Source: Candidatus Kapaibacterium sp.
GTDB lineage: Bacteria > Bacteroidota > Ignavibacteria > Kapaibacteriales > UBA4661
Direction of reading: 5' to 3'
NCBI GenBank assembly: GCA_004292595.1
Contig: RDXM01000092.1
Span: 1-56,755 of the forward strand
DNA length: 56,755 nucleotides
Shown here: one piece after another, positions 41,794 to 51,300 of the stretch
Numbering within the stretch: the first letter of the stretch is position 1
Layout: each line of letters starts with the position of its first letter
Translations under genes and position numbers: made by a program
Notes under the pieces: generated by a model
What the model saw: only the letters and a program-made list of their open reading frames with translations
What the model was told of the DNA's origin: nothing
The model's database searches: none

Positions 41794-44484
41794 TTATCGG
41801 TACAAGACCGTAAAGAAATACTGCGTAAAGGCAATGCTCGAGTGCGCGGAATCGTAGTAGAAAACGACCGCACCAATAAATATCGCAAGTACAGCAATAC
41901 CAATAGCGTAAGTATGCCATGCGCGAACATCGTAAATAACCGATGTCCCTCGCAGCATTCGATAAAAGCACCACAACAACACATATGCAATAAGAATGAG
42001 CGAACTCATTGTGTAGAGGTCGGTGGAAAGCAGTCGGTACAAGCCAGCGGTCATCACCAGCAAGAACACAAGCGGTAGAAACGCCCACACCGCAATAACA
42101 AAAGCATCGCCAATGAAAATACGCGACTTCACCAGCAATGAGCCTATACGAAGAAGCAGCGTGAGAACACACAAAACACCAAGAAAAGCAACCGTTGCCG
42201 CCGCGAACGATGCCCACGGAATCCAAATAATCTGGTTCAAAAATTCCTTGATGAAATTCGATAACACAAGATGCGTAAGAACATAATCGAACAAATAGCT
42301 GAAACGGAGGAAATACAGCATAGAAGAAATAATCAAGCCCATGGTTGCGGAAAGCAAGAGCGCGAGCGTAAATGTTCCGGCATTCGACAAAATGCGTTGG
42401 TCGCGGATGTCGGAATAGAAGTTGTACGGACGCAAGAGCGACCGCAAGACATCTTCGCGGAAACGCCGCGAGGTATTCATCAAGACAAAAAATATCAGTA
42501 TCAGAGCAATGCTGACAATCGTGTAAAATGACGGTATTTCTGGCTTGTGGCTGCCTGCCTCCAGCGCGGGTTCTTTTTCGTCATTGAAAAGGGCTTTCAC
42601 CATATGGTAGGGCAAGCGTAAGTTACGATTGTGAGCGACAAGACCGCTTGTCGCAATATACTGTGCTTCATTATTGGTGATGAGTATTGGTCGCTCGGCT
42701 TCGTAATCATTGAACGAGCCAATGACGACGCTGCTCGAAATTTTATATTCCTGCAGAATACGAAAGCGCAAACGGATGTAGCGGGCTTGCGCCTCAACCG
42801 AGAGCGGGTCGGAGTACCCCCGATGATTGCTCGGCTGAATAAAACTCTCAAAGCTAAACACGCTTGGTTTCTTGGGATTGAGTGCAACTAAACGCTCGGC
42901 TTCAGCGCGAAAGGTTTGTCCATTTTCGCTCTTCATCGCAAAAACAATGAAATTGTAGCCGTCCACACTCAGACTGGATGTTTGACTGCGCACGGTTTTG
43001 TAGAGCAGTTTTGCTGATAACGGGCGAATTGTTTCCCGAACTTTTTGAGAATAGTCCGCCAGTTCAGGCGTTGCCTCAGCAGCTTCTTCGACAAGACCCC
43101 ATGCGATAACGGCTGGACTATTTTCATAGTTTTGAATGAGGGATTTGGCAATGGTTTGCGCGGTAACGATATAATTATCATTACCCAAAATAGAAACGGG
43201 GGTGCCACGTGCGGCAACATCAAGCATCATCATAATGCCATACTTATCGCACAAATACACCAAATATGGATGCGGTGAGGAATGGCGAACACGAATCACG
43301 TTTGCGCCAACTGCTTTTATGGCAACAACGTCTTTTTCGTATTCGCTCATGTTGATTGTCATGCCGCCTTTTTCGCTGTTTTCGATGTAATCTATCGCTT
43401 TAATGCTCATGGGCTGACCATTGAGAAGAAAGCCCATTTTATTATCTATGGGAGCTTCCTGGAGGCTGTACAAGCCGATATTGGTAACATAATTGTCAAT
43501 TATTTCGCCACCCTTGCGCAAGGTAACGGTAAGCGTGTACAGATTTGGTGCCGCCGGCGACCAAAGACGTGGCGCGGTAACGATAAAATTCAGTTTTACT
43601 TGTGCATTCCGATTTGCCTGTACTTCGAGCGTTGTGGGAGTTGCGCGAGCCACAACCGTCGTAGAGTCATCGGCAAGGCGCAATTCCGCACTTACTTCCA
43701 CATTTGCTTTTGGGATTTGCACCATTCGTGGGGCTTGCAAAGAATCTTCACGAATAAACTGGTATAACTTCCCTGGTACTAATGATGCCGTAACGACAGT
43801 ATTTGCGGTATTCAGGTCGTTATTGGGAAATTGTGTTTTTACGTCCACGCTTCCTAAGGACACATCGGGCGTTCCGACAAGGAATAACTCGCGGACAATT
43901 CCGCCAAAACCTTTAGCTTCCTGAGGCGTAGCACGAAATGGAATCGTACTACTTGCATCCAGCTTGTTATTTACTACGATTTCGAGCGTGTTATTGCCAC
44001 TGACCAAATAGGTATCGGGAATGCGCACTTGAAAGGGCAGAGTGCCGCCGATATGGCTCAAAAGATATTGCCCATTGATGTAGATTTCTGTGCGATAATG
44101 GCTGCCCAGCGAGAGAAGCTGCCACTCGTAGCGTTGTATAAGCAACTCATCAATCACAAACGTCCGACGATAGCGAACTTCTCCTTGCATTGATTCCGAG
44201 TATGGCAAGGTTACGCGCTGCCAGTCCCCATCAATAGAAGAAGAGCGTTGCCATTCGCCCGCAAGTGCTTGGACGAAGCGTGTGGTCGAGTGCGTAAAGG
44301 TTTTGTATTGGTCGGGTGTCATGGCGACATATTGCGGTGCTTGTGCTAGAGCGTCCAAAGCCAGAGCATATGAAAGAACAAAGCTCATTGCCACAGCGTA
44401 TAGGCTTGCAGCGAACAAAGAAAACAAGCGTGTCCGCAAGGAAAAAAGCGGGTTTGAGACAGAATATTTCACAAAAAATTTCAT
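41794..44484 (-). CDS. GH2-like glycosidase ectodomain fused to a multi-pass membrane domain
   Basis: 896 residues. A signal peptide or anchor (LFSLFAASLYAVAMSFVLS) is followed by a GH2-type sugar-binding sandwich (GEVRYRRTFVIDELLIQRYE, TEIYINGQYLLSHIGG, NNTLEIVVNNKLDA), an Ig-like domain (LWSPAAPNLYTLTVTLRKGG) and a TIM barrel (KDVVAIKAVGANVIRVRHSS, YENSPAVIAWGLVEEAAEATP). In active GH2 enzymes the acid/base lies in a W-(S/G)-(L/I)-x-N-E motif; here it reads WGLVEE, so the Asn is missing. From about residue 650 there are six or so membrane helices (SFYTIVSIALILIFFVLMN ... IGIAVLAIFIGAVVFYY). This fusion is unusual. It may be a degenerate glycan-binding membrane protein. Confidence 0.72.
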   Translation of the reverse strand: MKFFVKYSVSNPLFSLRTRLFSLFAASLYAVAMSFVLSYALALDALAQAPQYVAMTPDQYKTFTHSTTRFVQALAGEWQRSSSIDGDWQRVTLPYSESMQGEVRYRRTFVIDELLIQRYEWQLLSLGSHYRTEIYINGQYLLSHIGGTLPFQVRIPDTYLVSGNNTLEIVVNNKLDASSTIPFRATPQEAKGFGGIVRELFLVGTPDVSLGSVDVKTQFPNNDLNTANTVVTASLVPGKLYQFIREDSLQAPRMVQIPKANVEVSAELRLADDSTTVVARATPTTLEVQANRNAQVKLNFIVTAPRLWSPAAPNLYTLTVTLRKGGEIIDNYVTNIGLYSLQEAPIDNKMGFLLNGQPMSIKAIDYIENSEKGGMTINMSEYEKDVVAIKAVGANVIRVRHSSPHPYLVYLCDKYGIMMMLDVAARGTPVSILGNDNYIVTAQTIAKSLIQNYENSPAVIAWGLVEEAAEATPELADYSQKVRETIRPLSAKLLYKTVRSQTSSLSVDGYNFIVFAMKSENGQTFRAEAERLVALNPKKPSVFSFESFIQPSNHRGYSDPLSVEAQARYIRLRFRILQEYKISSSVVIGSFNDYEAERPILITNNEAQYIATSGLVAHNRNLRLPYHMVKALFNDEKEPALEAGSHKPEIPSFYTIVSIALILIFFVLMNTSRRFREDVLRSLLRPYNFYSDIRDQRILSNAGTFTLALLLSATMGLIISSMLYFLRFSYLFDYVLTHLVLSNFIKEFLNQIIWIPWASFAAATVAFLGVLCVLTLLLRIGSLLVKSRIFIGDAFVIAVWAFLPLVFLLVMTAGLYRLLSTDLYTMSSLILIAYVLLWCFYRMLRGTSVIYDVRAWHTYAIGIAVLAIFIGAVVFYYDSAHSSIAFTQYFFTVLYR

Positions 44485-44595
44485 AGAAAGTGAACAAAGT
44501 TTTTCAAGGGAAGTTTTTCGAGATTTTTCAAGAAAAAGTATGCAAAGATACTCTTCTACGCAGCATTTTCAAAGATGCTTTTCGGCAAGATGCTC

Positions 44596-45153
44596 TTAGG
44601 CAATCCGCAAATATGTGTTGCGTACAAATATACGCCGCCAAAGCGCACCCAAACAAAAACTTATCGCCGCACCAAGGAGCATTCCTGCAAGAACATCGCT
44701 CAGATAATGTACTCCCATATACACGCGAGAGTACGAAATAATGCCCGCAGCAAGCCACCATGAGCGCGAGGCTCGCCATCCAAAAACCATAGCCGCCGCC
44801 ATTGCCACCGCACCATTATTTGTGCCGTGTCCAGAGGGAAAGGATTTGCTTTTTCCGCAGCCGCCGAGCGCACGTGCGTCCGCCAATTCCTGACAGGGAC
44901 GAGAACGCTGAAAGGTTTGTTTGAGATACGTTGTTGCGGGGTCGGCAAGAAGAAGCGCACAGCACGCAAGCAGCATGAATACTATATCTTCACGGCTTCC
45001 TTGCCAGAGAATGATGAGCATAATCGCAATCATTACCGGAACGATATTGCTCATATCCGTAATAAACGGCATGACGACATCGAAGGCGGGATTGGCAACG
45101 GTGCTGTTCAGAACGTGAAATATTGCGCGGTCGAGAGCGAGAAGAGTATTCAT
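44596..45153 (-). CDS. PAP2-superfamily membrane phosphatase
   Basis: 185 residues. All three phosphatase motifs are present: KQTFQRSRP (KxxxxxxRP), SFPSGHGTNN (PSGH) and SRVYMGVHYLSDV (SRxxxxxHxxxD). Five or so membrane helices. The family includes undecaprenyl-PP phosphatases, lipid A or PG phosphatases and PAP2-type lipid phosphatases; the substrate cannot be told. ATG 45153 is used since the longer reading starts in the hairpin region. It is upstream of the GH2-like gene on the same strand. Confidence 0.92.
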   Translation of the reverse strand: MNTLLALDRAIFHVLNSTVANPAFDVVMPFITDMSNIVPVMIAIMLIILWQGSREDIVFMLLACCALLLADPATTYLKQTFQRSRPCQELADARALGGCGKSKSFPSGHGTNNGAVAMAAAMVFGWRASRSWWLAAGIISYSRVYMGVHYLSDVLAGMLLGAAISFCLGALWRRIFVRNTYLRIA

Positions 45154-45177
45154 TGGAAATGAAAAATGAAACGTAGA

Positions 45178-45207
45178 AATGGCGCAAATACTTGTATTTG
45201 CGCCATT
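45178..45207 (-). terminator. Perfect 14-bp hairpin after the M20 peptidase gene
   Basis: AATGGCGCAAATAC (45178-45191) is followed, after two bases, by its reverse complement GTATTTGCGCCATT (45194-45207). On the minus strand it lies downstream of the M20 gene and is followed by T-rich DNA, so it may be a terminator. Confidence 0.6.
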
Positions 45208-45263
45208 GTCATACATTGTGCTGGAGAAATTTTTGGTCAATCAAGAAAAGGTGCGCACCCGCT

Positions 45264-46631
45264 TCACTTCAAAAGCTCTTCATAAAACAGAGCAGAAGCA
45301 ACAATTCCACGATAGAAATTCTTCAGCGTGAAGTGTTCATCGGGCGAGTGGAGGTTTTCTGTGTTCAAGCCCATGCCCATCAGGACAACGGGCGCGTTCA
45401 AGATATTTTGAAAGAGCAGAACAATAGGAATAGAGCCGCCTTCACGGGTTAAAAACGGTTTTTTGCCAAAGGCAGTTTCCATTGCGCGAAGAGCAGCTTT
45501 TACGCCTTTGCTGTCAATGGCAGTAACGGCGGGCTTTCCACCGTGCAAGTAGGTAACTTCCACCGTAACCGTCGGCGGCGCGATGCGGCGCACGTGCGCT
45601 TCAAATTTTTTCGCAATATCGGCGGGGTCTTGATGCGGCACAAGGCGCATAGATACTTTCGCCGAAGCCTTTCCGGGCAACACCGTTTTCGCACCTTCGC
45701 CCGTGAAACCGCCCCAAATGCCGTTCACATCAAGCGTTGGGCGGGCAGAGGTTTTTTCGAGCGTGTTGTAGCCAAATTCGCCGTCGGTTGCGGGGATGTT
45801 TAATTCCTTGCAGTAGGCGGCTTCGTCGAAGGGAAGGCGGGCATATTCGGCGCGTTCTTCGGCGGAAAGCGGCTTTACATCGTCGTAAAAGCCTGGAATG
45901 GTGATGCGTCCGTAGTCGTCGGTCAGCTTTGCAATGATGGAGGCAAGCGCGTTTGCGGGATTTGCCACTGCGCCGCCGAACACGCCTGAGTGCAGGTCGC
46001 GGTTGGGTCCCGTTACCGTCATTTCCATATACGCCATGCCGCGCAAACCGTAGCAGAGCGACGGCACTTCGTCGGCAAACATTGCAGTATCGGAAATAAG
46101 CACGGTGTCTGCAGCCAGCATTGTTGCGTTGGTGCGGAGGAATTCTTCTAAATTTACGCTGCCAATTTCTTCTTCGCCTTCAATCAAGACTTTTACGTTC
46201 ACGGGCAATTTCCCGTGCGTTTTCAAATGCGCTTCGAGGCTCTTCAACTGCATGAATACTTGTCCTTTGTCGTCCACCGCGCCACGAGCATAGACTTTGC
46301 CATCGCGCACGGTTGGTTCAAACGGCGGATTTGTCCAGAGATGAAGCGGGTCCACAGGCTGCACGTCGTAATGCCCGTAAAACAGCACCGTTGGCGCGTC
46401 CTTGCCCGCGTGGAGATGCTCCGCGTACACGACAGGATGCCCTTTGGTCGGGAAAATCTGCACATTTTCTAAACCAATATCTTTGCAATGCGCCGCCACC
46501 CATTCTGCGCAGCGCAGAACGTCGCCTTTGCGCTCGGGGTCGGTGCTGATACTGGGAATCCGCAGAAAATCTTGTAATTGCTCAAGATACAGCGCGTGAT
46601 TGCTTTCGATAAACTGAACGAGATTGCTCAT
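45264..46631 (-). CDS. M20-family dipeptidase
   Basis: 455 residues, the size of CNDP-type peptidases that hydrolyse dipeptides with two metal ions. Ligands sit in the usual motifs: His in LFYGHYDVQPVDPL, bridging Asp in RGAVDDKGQVFM, the catalytic Glu pair in LIEGEEEIGSVN, and a later His near the C-terminus (SPDEHFTLKNF). The intervening lid/dimerisation domain starts near residue 200. Cytoplasmic, no signal peptide. ATG 46631 is canonical (MSNLVQFIESNHALYLEQL). Confidence 0.94.
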   Translation of the reverse strand: MSNLVQFIESNHALYLEQLQDFLRIPSISTDPERKGDVLRCAEWVAAHCKDIGLENVQIFPTKGHPVVYAEHLHAGKDAPTVLFYGHYDVQPVDPLHLWTNPPFEPTVRDGKVYARGAVDDKGQVFMQLKSLEAHLKTHGKLPVNVKVLIEGEEEIGSVNLEEFLRTNATMLAADTVLISDTAMFADEVPSLCYGLRGMAYMEMTVTGPNRDLHSGVFGGAVANPANALASIIAKLTDDYGRITIPGFYDDVKPLSAEERAEYARLPFDEAAYCKELNIPATDGEFGYNTLEKTSARPTLDVNGIWGGFTGEGAKTVLPGKASAKVSMRLVPHQDPADIAKKFEAHVRRIAPPTVTVEVTYLHGGKPAVTAIDSKGVKAALRAMETAFGKKPFLTREGGSIPIVLLFQNILNAPVVLMGMGLNTENLHSPDEHFTLKNFYRGIVASALFYEELLK

Positions 46632-46728
46632 AGCACAATTCCTTGCGATTCAAAAATTAAATAGAGAAAGATTATGTTTTCAATGATTGTCATTGTGAAG
46701 TGTCATTGTGAAGCATTCACAACCAAGT

Positions 46729-46806
46729 AGTGGCACAGACATTCTTGTCTGTGAGTATTAGTGCGGGATTCAGACGACAAACACAGACAAGAATGTCTGT
46801 GCCACT
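46729..46806. repeat. 78-bp double-hairpin repeat (family C), copy 5
   Basis: Both arms intact with centre TATTAGTGCGGGATTCAGA. It lies in the gap before the M20 gene start on the minus strand, downstream of the YdjM-like gene. Confidence 0.92.
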
Positions 46807-46847
46807 ACTTAATTTTTTTGTGCAACAGCGATTCTTACCCAAAAAAT

Positions 46848-47489
46848 CTAGCGAAAAAGCCGCATATCCCGCATACACGCATAGAGCATCAGCCCAAGAA
46901 CGGCGTAGGTAGCGGTCGTAGCGAGCAGCGACGAGGAATAAAATTTCAATGCCGTTCCAAAAGATTTTTTTGGTGCAATGCGTATGCCATCAAAATCTAT
47001 AAACGAAAACATTTCATCAATAATGAGGTGCGTCATAAAGCCCACAAGTGCGCTTGCAGCAGCAGCGTTCTTGATAAGTTGTGGCGACAGCCGAAATGCG
47101 TGATAGACGAGTGCGCCCCAGATAATTGCCATGGGAATACTATGAAACATTCCTCGATGCACCGAGAATTGCTGCATAAGCCAGCGAGCAAGATATTTCA
47201 CTGCCACATAGACCACAAGCGCAGTTAAAATAACATTCGATGCGCCAAGCCGCGCTAGTCCTATGCTTTGAAGCACGAAAATAGGCGTAATCGCACCTGC
47301 CAAGCCAAAGGCTAAATCATTCGGCTTGCTGTTGGGGCTGTCAATATCGGGCAGCAAACTTCCCACACAGGAAATAATCGCAAAGGCAGCAGCATCGGTC
47401 GCGGGCGTGTGGAGATTGTAGTACGAAACCGCACCACACAAGGCTCCAGCAGCGATGCCGCCGCTCAAATGATGAACAAAATTTCCCAT
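46848..47489 (-). CDS. YdjM-like (DUF457) membrane metal-dependent hydrolase
   Basis: 213 residues. The family signature is spread over the chain: N-terminal HH near MGNFVHHLSGGIAAGA, an Asp pair in SLLPDIDSPNS, the HRGMFHSIP motif and THLIIDEMF. Multiple membrane helices. The enzymatic role is not established for most members. ATG 47489 gives the canonical MGNFVHHL start. It lies 41 bases downstream of the inositol monophosphatase gene. Confidence 0.88.
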   Translation of the reverse strand: MGNFVHHLSGGIAAGALCGAVSYYNLHTPATDAAAFAIISCVGSLLPDIDSPNSKPNDLAFGLAGAITPIFVLQSIGLARLGASNVILTALVVYVAVKYLARWLMQQFSVHRGMFHSIPMAIIWGALVYHAFRLSPQLIKNAAAASALVGFMTHLIIDEMFSFIDFDGIRIAPKKSFGTALKFYSSSLLATTATYAVLGLMLYACMRDMRLFR

Positions 47490-47530
47490 GTATTGCTTAC
47501 ATTTGCTTACGTTTGCTTATATTTTTTGCA

Positions 47531-48325
47531 TTATTTCTGCATCAATATGGACGACATTTCGGCGTGAATGCGCCCATTTGTGGCAAGCATTGTGCCGTGA
47601 AACAAACTGTGTTCGGTTGTGCCGTCGTATTGCGTCATTGTGCCACCAGCTTCGTGCAAGATGAGCTTTCCTGCTGCTACGTCCCATGCTTGCAAGCTCA
47701 CTTCCCAGTAGCCATCGAAGCGTCCAGCAGCGAGATATGCCAAGTCTATTGCCGCCGAACCCAAACGCCGCACTGGAAGCCCCATCGAAACAAAGCGCGT
47801 GAAATGCTCCAAGCAGCCATGCGGGTTTGAAGCCGCATTGTAGGGGAAGCCCGTTACGAGAATAGCATCGTCGAGCTTTTCGGTTGTCGAGACGTGTATT
47901 TGCTGCCCATCCAGAAACGCGCCGCCGCCTTTGCTTGCGGTGAAAAGCTCATTGGTCATTGGTGCATAAATCACGCCGCAGAGCAGTTCTCCATTCATTT
48001 CCGCACCAATGCTCACGCAGAAAATTGGAATCGAATGAGCAAAATTCACGGTGCCGTCCAGAGGGTCAATAATCCAGCGCACTGTATGTGCGGGTGTGCC
48101 GCTTGCGCCGCTTTCTTCGGCAAGAAAAATATGGTCGGGGAAATGCTCTTTGATGCGAGCAATGATGAGCTTTTCCGCTTTGTGGTCGTATTCGGTTACG
48201 AGGTTGTGTCGCCCTTCTTTATTGTCCACGCGAAAGGACGTGCCGAAGCCGTCCCTGAGCAGATGCCCTGCTTCGATAGCGGTTGTACGGGCGACGTCGA
48301 GGAGTGCGCTGAGGTCTGGAGTCAT
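47531..48325 (-). CDS. suhB: Inositol-1-monophosphatase family protein (SuhB-like)
   Basis: About 264 residues. It dephosphorylates inositol-1-phosphate or related sugar phosphates with Mg2+. The metal-binding motifs are clear: AEESGASGTP (Glu), WIIDPLDGTVNFAH (DPxDGT) and LQAWDVAAGKLILHEAGG (WDxAAG). The N-terminal ALLDVARTTAIEAGHLLRDGF is typical. ATG 48325 is preferred to a TTG at 48361. SuhB can also modulate transcription antitermination, but that role is not visible here. Confidence 0.93.
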   Translation of the reverse strand: MTPDLSALLDVARTTAIEAGHLLRDGFGTSFRVDNKEGRHNLVTEYDHKAEKLIIARIKEHFPDHIFLAEESGASGTPAHTVRWIIDPLDGTVNFAHSIPIFCVSIGAEMNGELLCGVIYAPMTNELFTASKGGGAFLDGQQIHVSTTEKLDDAILVTGFPYNAASNPHGCLEHFTRFVSMGLPVRRLGSAAIDLAYLAAGRFDGYWEVSLQAWDVAAGKLILHEAGGTMTQYDGTTEHSLFHGTMLATNGRIHAEMSSILMQK

Positions 48326-48399
48326 GGTTGTTGGTGTTTGTAAGAATGTATTCGTATTCAATGGAAAGCCAGATGAAAAGCCAGATGGAAAGCCAGTGT

Positions 48400-51300
48400 T
48401 TATGCGCCTTGCTGAAGTATTGGCAGTTCCACAAAAAATGTTGTGCCTGCGCCTTCTTCGGTTTCAAACCACACCGTGCCGCGTAGCGTTTCGACGAGCT
48501 TTTTCACAATCGAAAGCCCCAAGCCAACGCCTTGAATGGTGCTGGATTCGTTTTTTTCTGAGCGATAAAAAAGGTCGAAAATATATGGTTTATCTTCGTT
48601 GCCAATGCCTGTCCCTTCGTCTTTCACCGCCCAGAGCAGCGTTTCTTCTTTTTGCGTAAAGGTAATTTCTATGCGGCTTTGCGGAGGAGAAAACTTAACG
48701 GCATTCGAGAGTAACTGCGAAATAATTTGCCGTAAGGATTCCTCATCAATGTTCACCACAGACGTATTTACGTTGCTTACCAACTCAATAATTCGCCCTT
48801 CGGTGGCGAGTTCTTGTTCTTGCGCGAGGCTGAAGTCCCGCACCAGCTCTTCGGTACGCTTTACCACGTCGGCGGGCATCAGGCGCAGTGGGCGGTTCTC
48901 AATGGTACTCATCATAATCACCGAATCCAAGATATTGACGAGGCGTTTCGAGCTTTCTTCAATATGAGTAAATTGCTTGTTCCGTTGCTCGTCGGTCATT
49001 TTGCCGATGTAGCGTTGGAGAATACCGCAGGAAGATTGCACGACCGTAATGGGCGTACGAAATTCGTGCGAAATCGAAGCAATCAGGCGTGCGCGAAGAT
49101 TATTGATTTCTTTCTCCTGCACAAGCGATTTCTCGAGTGCGTCCTTTGCCGCACGAAGCTCGACGGTGCGCTCTTGGATGCGATTTTCGAGGTCTTGATT
49201 CAAGCTATGTAATTCATCAAGCGTTTGGTCGAGAAGATTATTATTTTTCGCAAGCTGACCGTTCATTTCGGCAAGCTGCATATTCTTAGACTCTACTTGA
49301 TGATTACGGTCTTGGAGTTCTGTATTGGCAAGCTCAATTTCTTGCGCCAAATCATTCAAAATCGTTACCTGACGCTGCACTTCTTGTGTGCGCTCGGCAA
49401 CGGTCTGCTCCAAAATTTTATTTTGTTCTTGAAACGAGCGCACCCGCCACTTATAGACAGCAAAAATACCCACGCCGATAATGCTCATCCAGAGTGCATT
49501 TGCCCACCAGCGTTTCCACCAATGCGGCAAAATAACAACACGAATCTGCGCACCGTTTTCATTCCAAACGCCGTCGTTGTTGGCAGCTTTTACGCGAAAG
49601 GTGTAAGTGCCACCACTCAGATTGGTGTAGGTTGCCTCACGCTTATTGCCGACATAAATCCAGTTTTTATCAAAGTTTTCGAGCGTGTAGGCATAAATAT
49701 TTTTGCCAGAAAGCGTGTAGTTGAGCGCAGTAAATTCAAAAGTAAGAACATTTTTATCTTCGGGAATTTCGAGTTCTTCCGTTGCACTAATCGCTTTTTC
49801 CGTTTCAAAGGGTTCATTAAACGTCTTGAAACCTGTGATAATGACGGGCGGAATGTAATCATTACGGCGCACGCTATCGGGAAAAAACGTACTAAAACCA
49901 TTGATTCCGCCAAAATACATCCGCCCCGACCGCCCAAAATGGTACGCACCAGCATTGAATTCATTGCTTTGCAGACCATCCGACACATCATAGCGTTGAA
50001 AGGCTTTCTCACCTTTCTTTACTGCTGGGTTGTACGAAAAAATGCCGCGATTGGTGCTGCACCACAGCCGACCAGCACGGTCGCCGAGAATGCCGTAAAT
50101 CACATTATTTGGCAAGCCATCCTGCTCGCGGAAGAGCGTAGATTCTTGTGTTTCGGGGTTGAATTTATTCAGACCGCCTGCGGTGCCAAGCCAGAGAATA
50201 CCGTTTGCATCTTCATACATAGTGCGAATGATATTACTGCTAATGCCGTTTTTTTCGGTGAGAATTTTTTGATAGCTGATAAAACCTTGTGTCTTGGCAT
50301 CGAACTGGCACAAACTTCCGCCATTAGTGCCAAACCAGAGTCGTTTTTTACTGTCGCAGAAACCATAATACAAGCCGTTTGTCGGCAATGATGCGGTATC
50401 TGCTGGATTGTGTTTGTAATGAGCAATAAATTCGCCGTTTTTCGGATTGAAGCGATACAAGCCATATCCCCACGTTCCCACCCAAAACATTCCCTCAGCA
50501 TCCACGCAAATTGAGAAGGAAAATGCCGTTTCTGGTGTAGAAATTTCGGGCATATCTTTTGGGCGAAAGTGTGTTGCCGCACCATTTTTAGGGTTAAACT
50601 TATAGAGTGCGTCGCCGCTTGTGAGCCAAAAAATTCCGTCGTTGGTTTCGTGAATCGCACGAATGTTATTGCGTGGATTCGACGATGGCGTGTTATTATC
50701 CAGCCAATACGTCTGAAATTCGCCTGTTTGCTGGTTCAGAAGTTTATTCAAGCCTCCGCCGTTTGTACCAGCCCAGACCGTACCGGTGCGGTCTTCATGG
50801 AGCGAATAAATGTAGTTATGGCTCAAGGTCTTGGAAAGGCGCGGGTCGCGGCGATAGCTGACAAATTTTGCTTCGGCGGGGTCGTATTTATTCATACCGC
50901 CGCCATAGCTGCCAATCCACAAAATGCCAGAGCGGTCGCGGTGCAGCGAGTACACGAAGTTATTGACCAGCGAATTTGAACGAAGCTCATCTTGCAGAAA
51001 GCCAGTAAAGGTGCGTGTTTTGGGGTCGAAGTGCTGCAAGCCGCCACCATATGTGCCGAGCCAGAGCGCACCAGACGGCTCTTCGGCGATAGCAAGAATG
51101 TTATCTTGCGAGAAAATTTTTAGTTCGGTGCTGGAACGCCGAAAGCCCTCGAGTGCGTGGGTTGTTGTATTGAATTTATACAAGCCGCCGCCGTAGGTGC
51201 CAATCCAGAGAATATCAGGATTGACGCGGCTCACAAGCAAAGAACGTATGCCCGTAACGGCAAGACCTTTGCGGAACACCTGCGTTTGCTGGGTGATAGA

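Noticed and set aside
39905-42226. A 773-residue reading with 167 extra N-terminal residues before the outer-membrane protein
   Set aside because: The extra part shadows the GH2-like gene in another frame; ATG 41725 gives a proper signal peptide.
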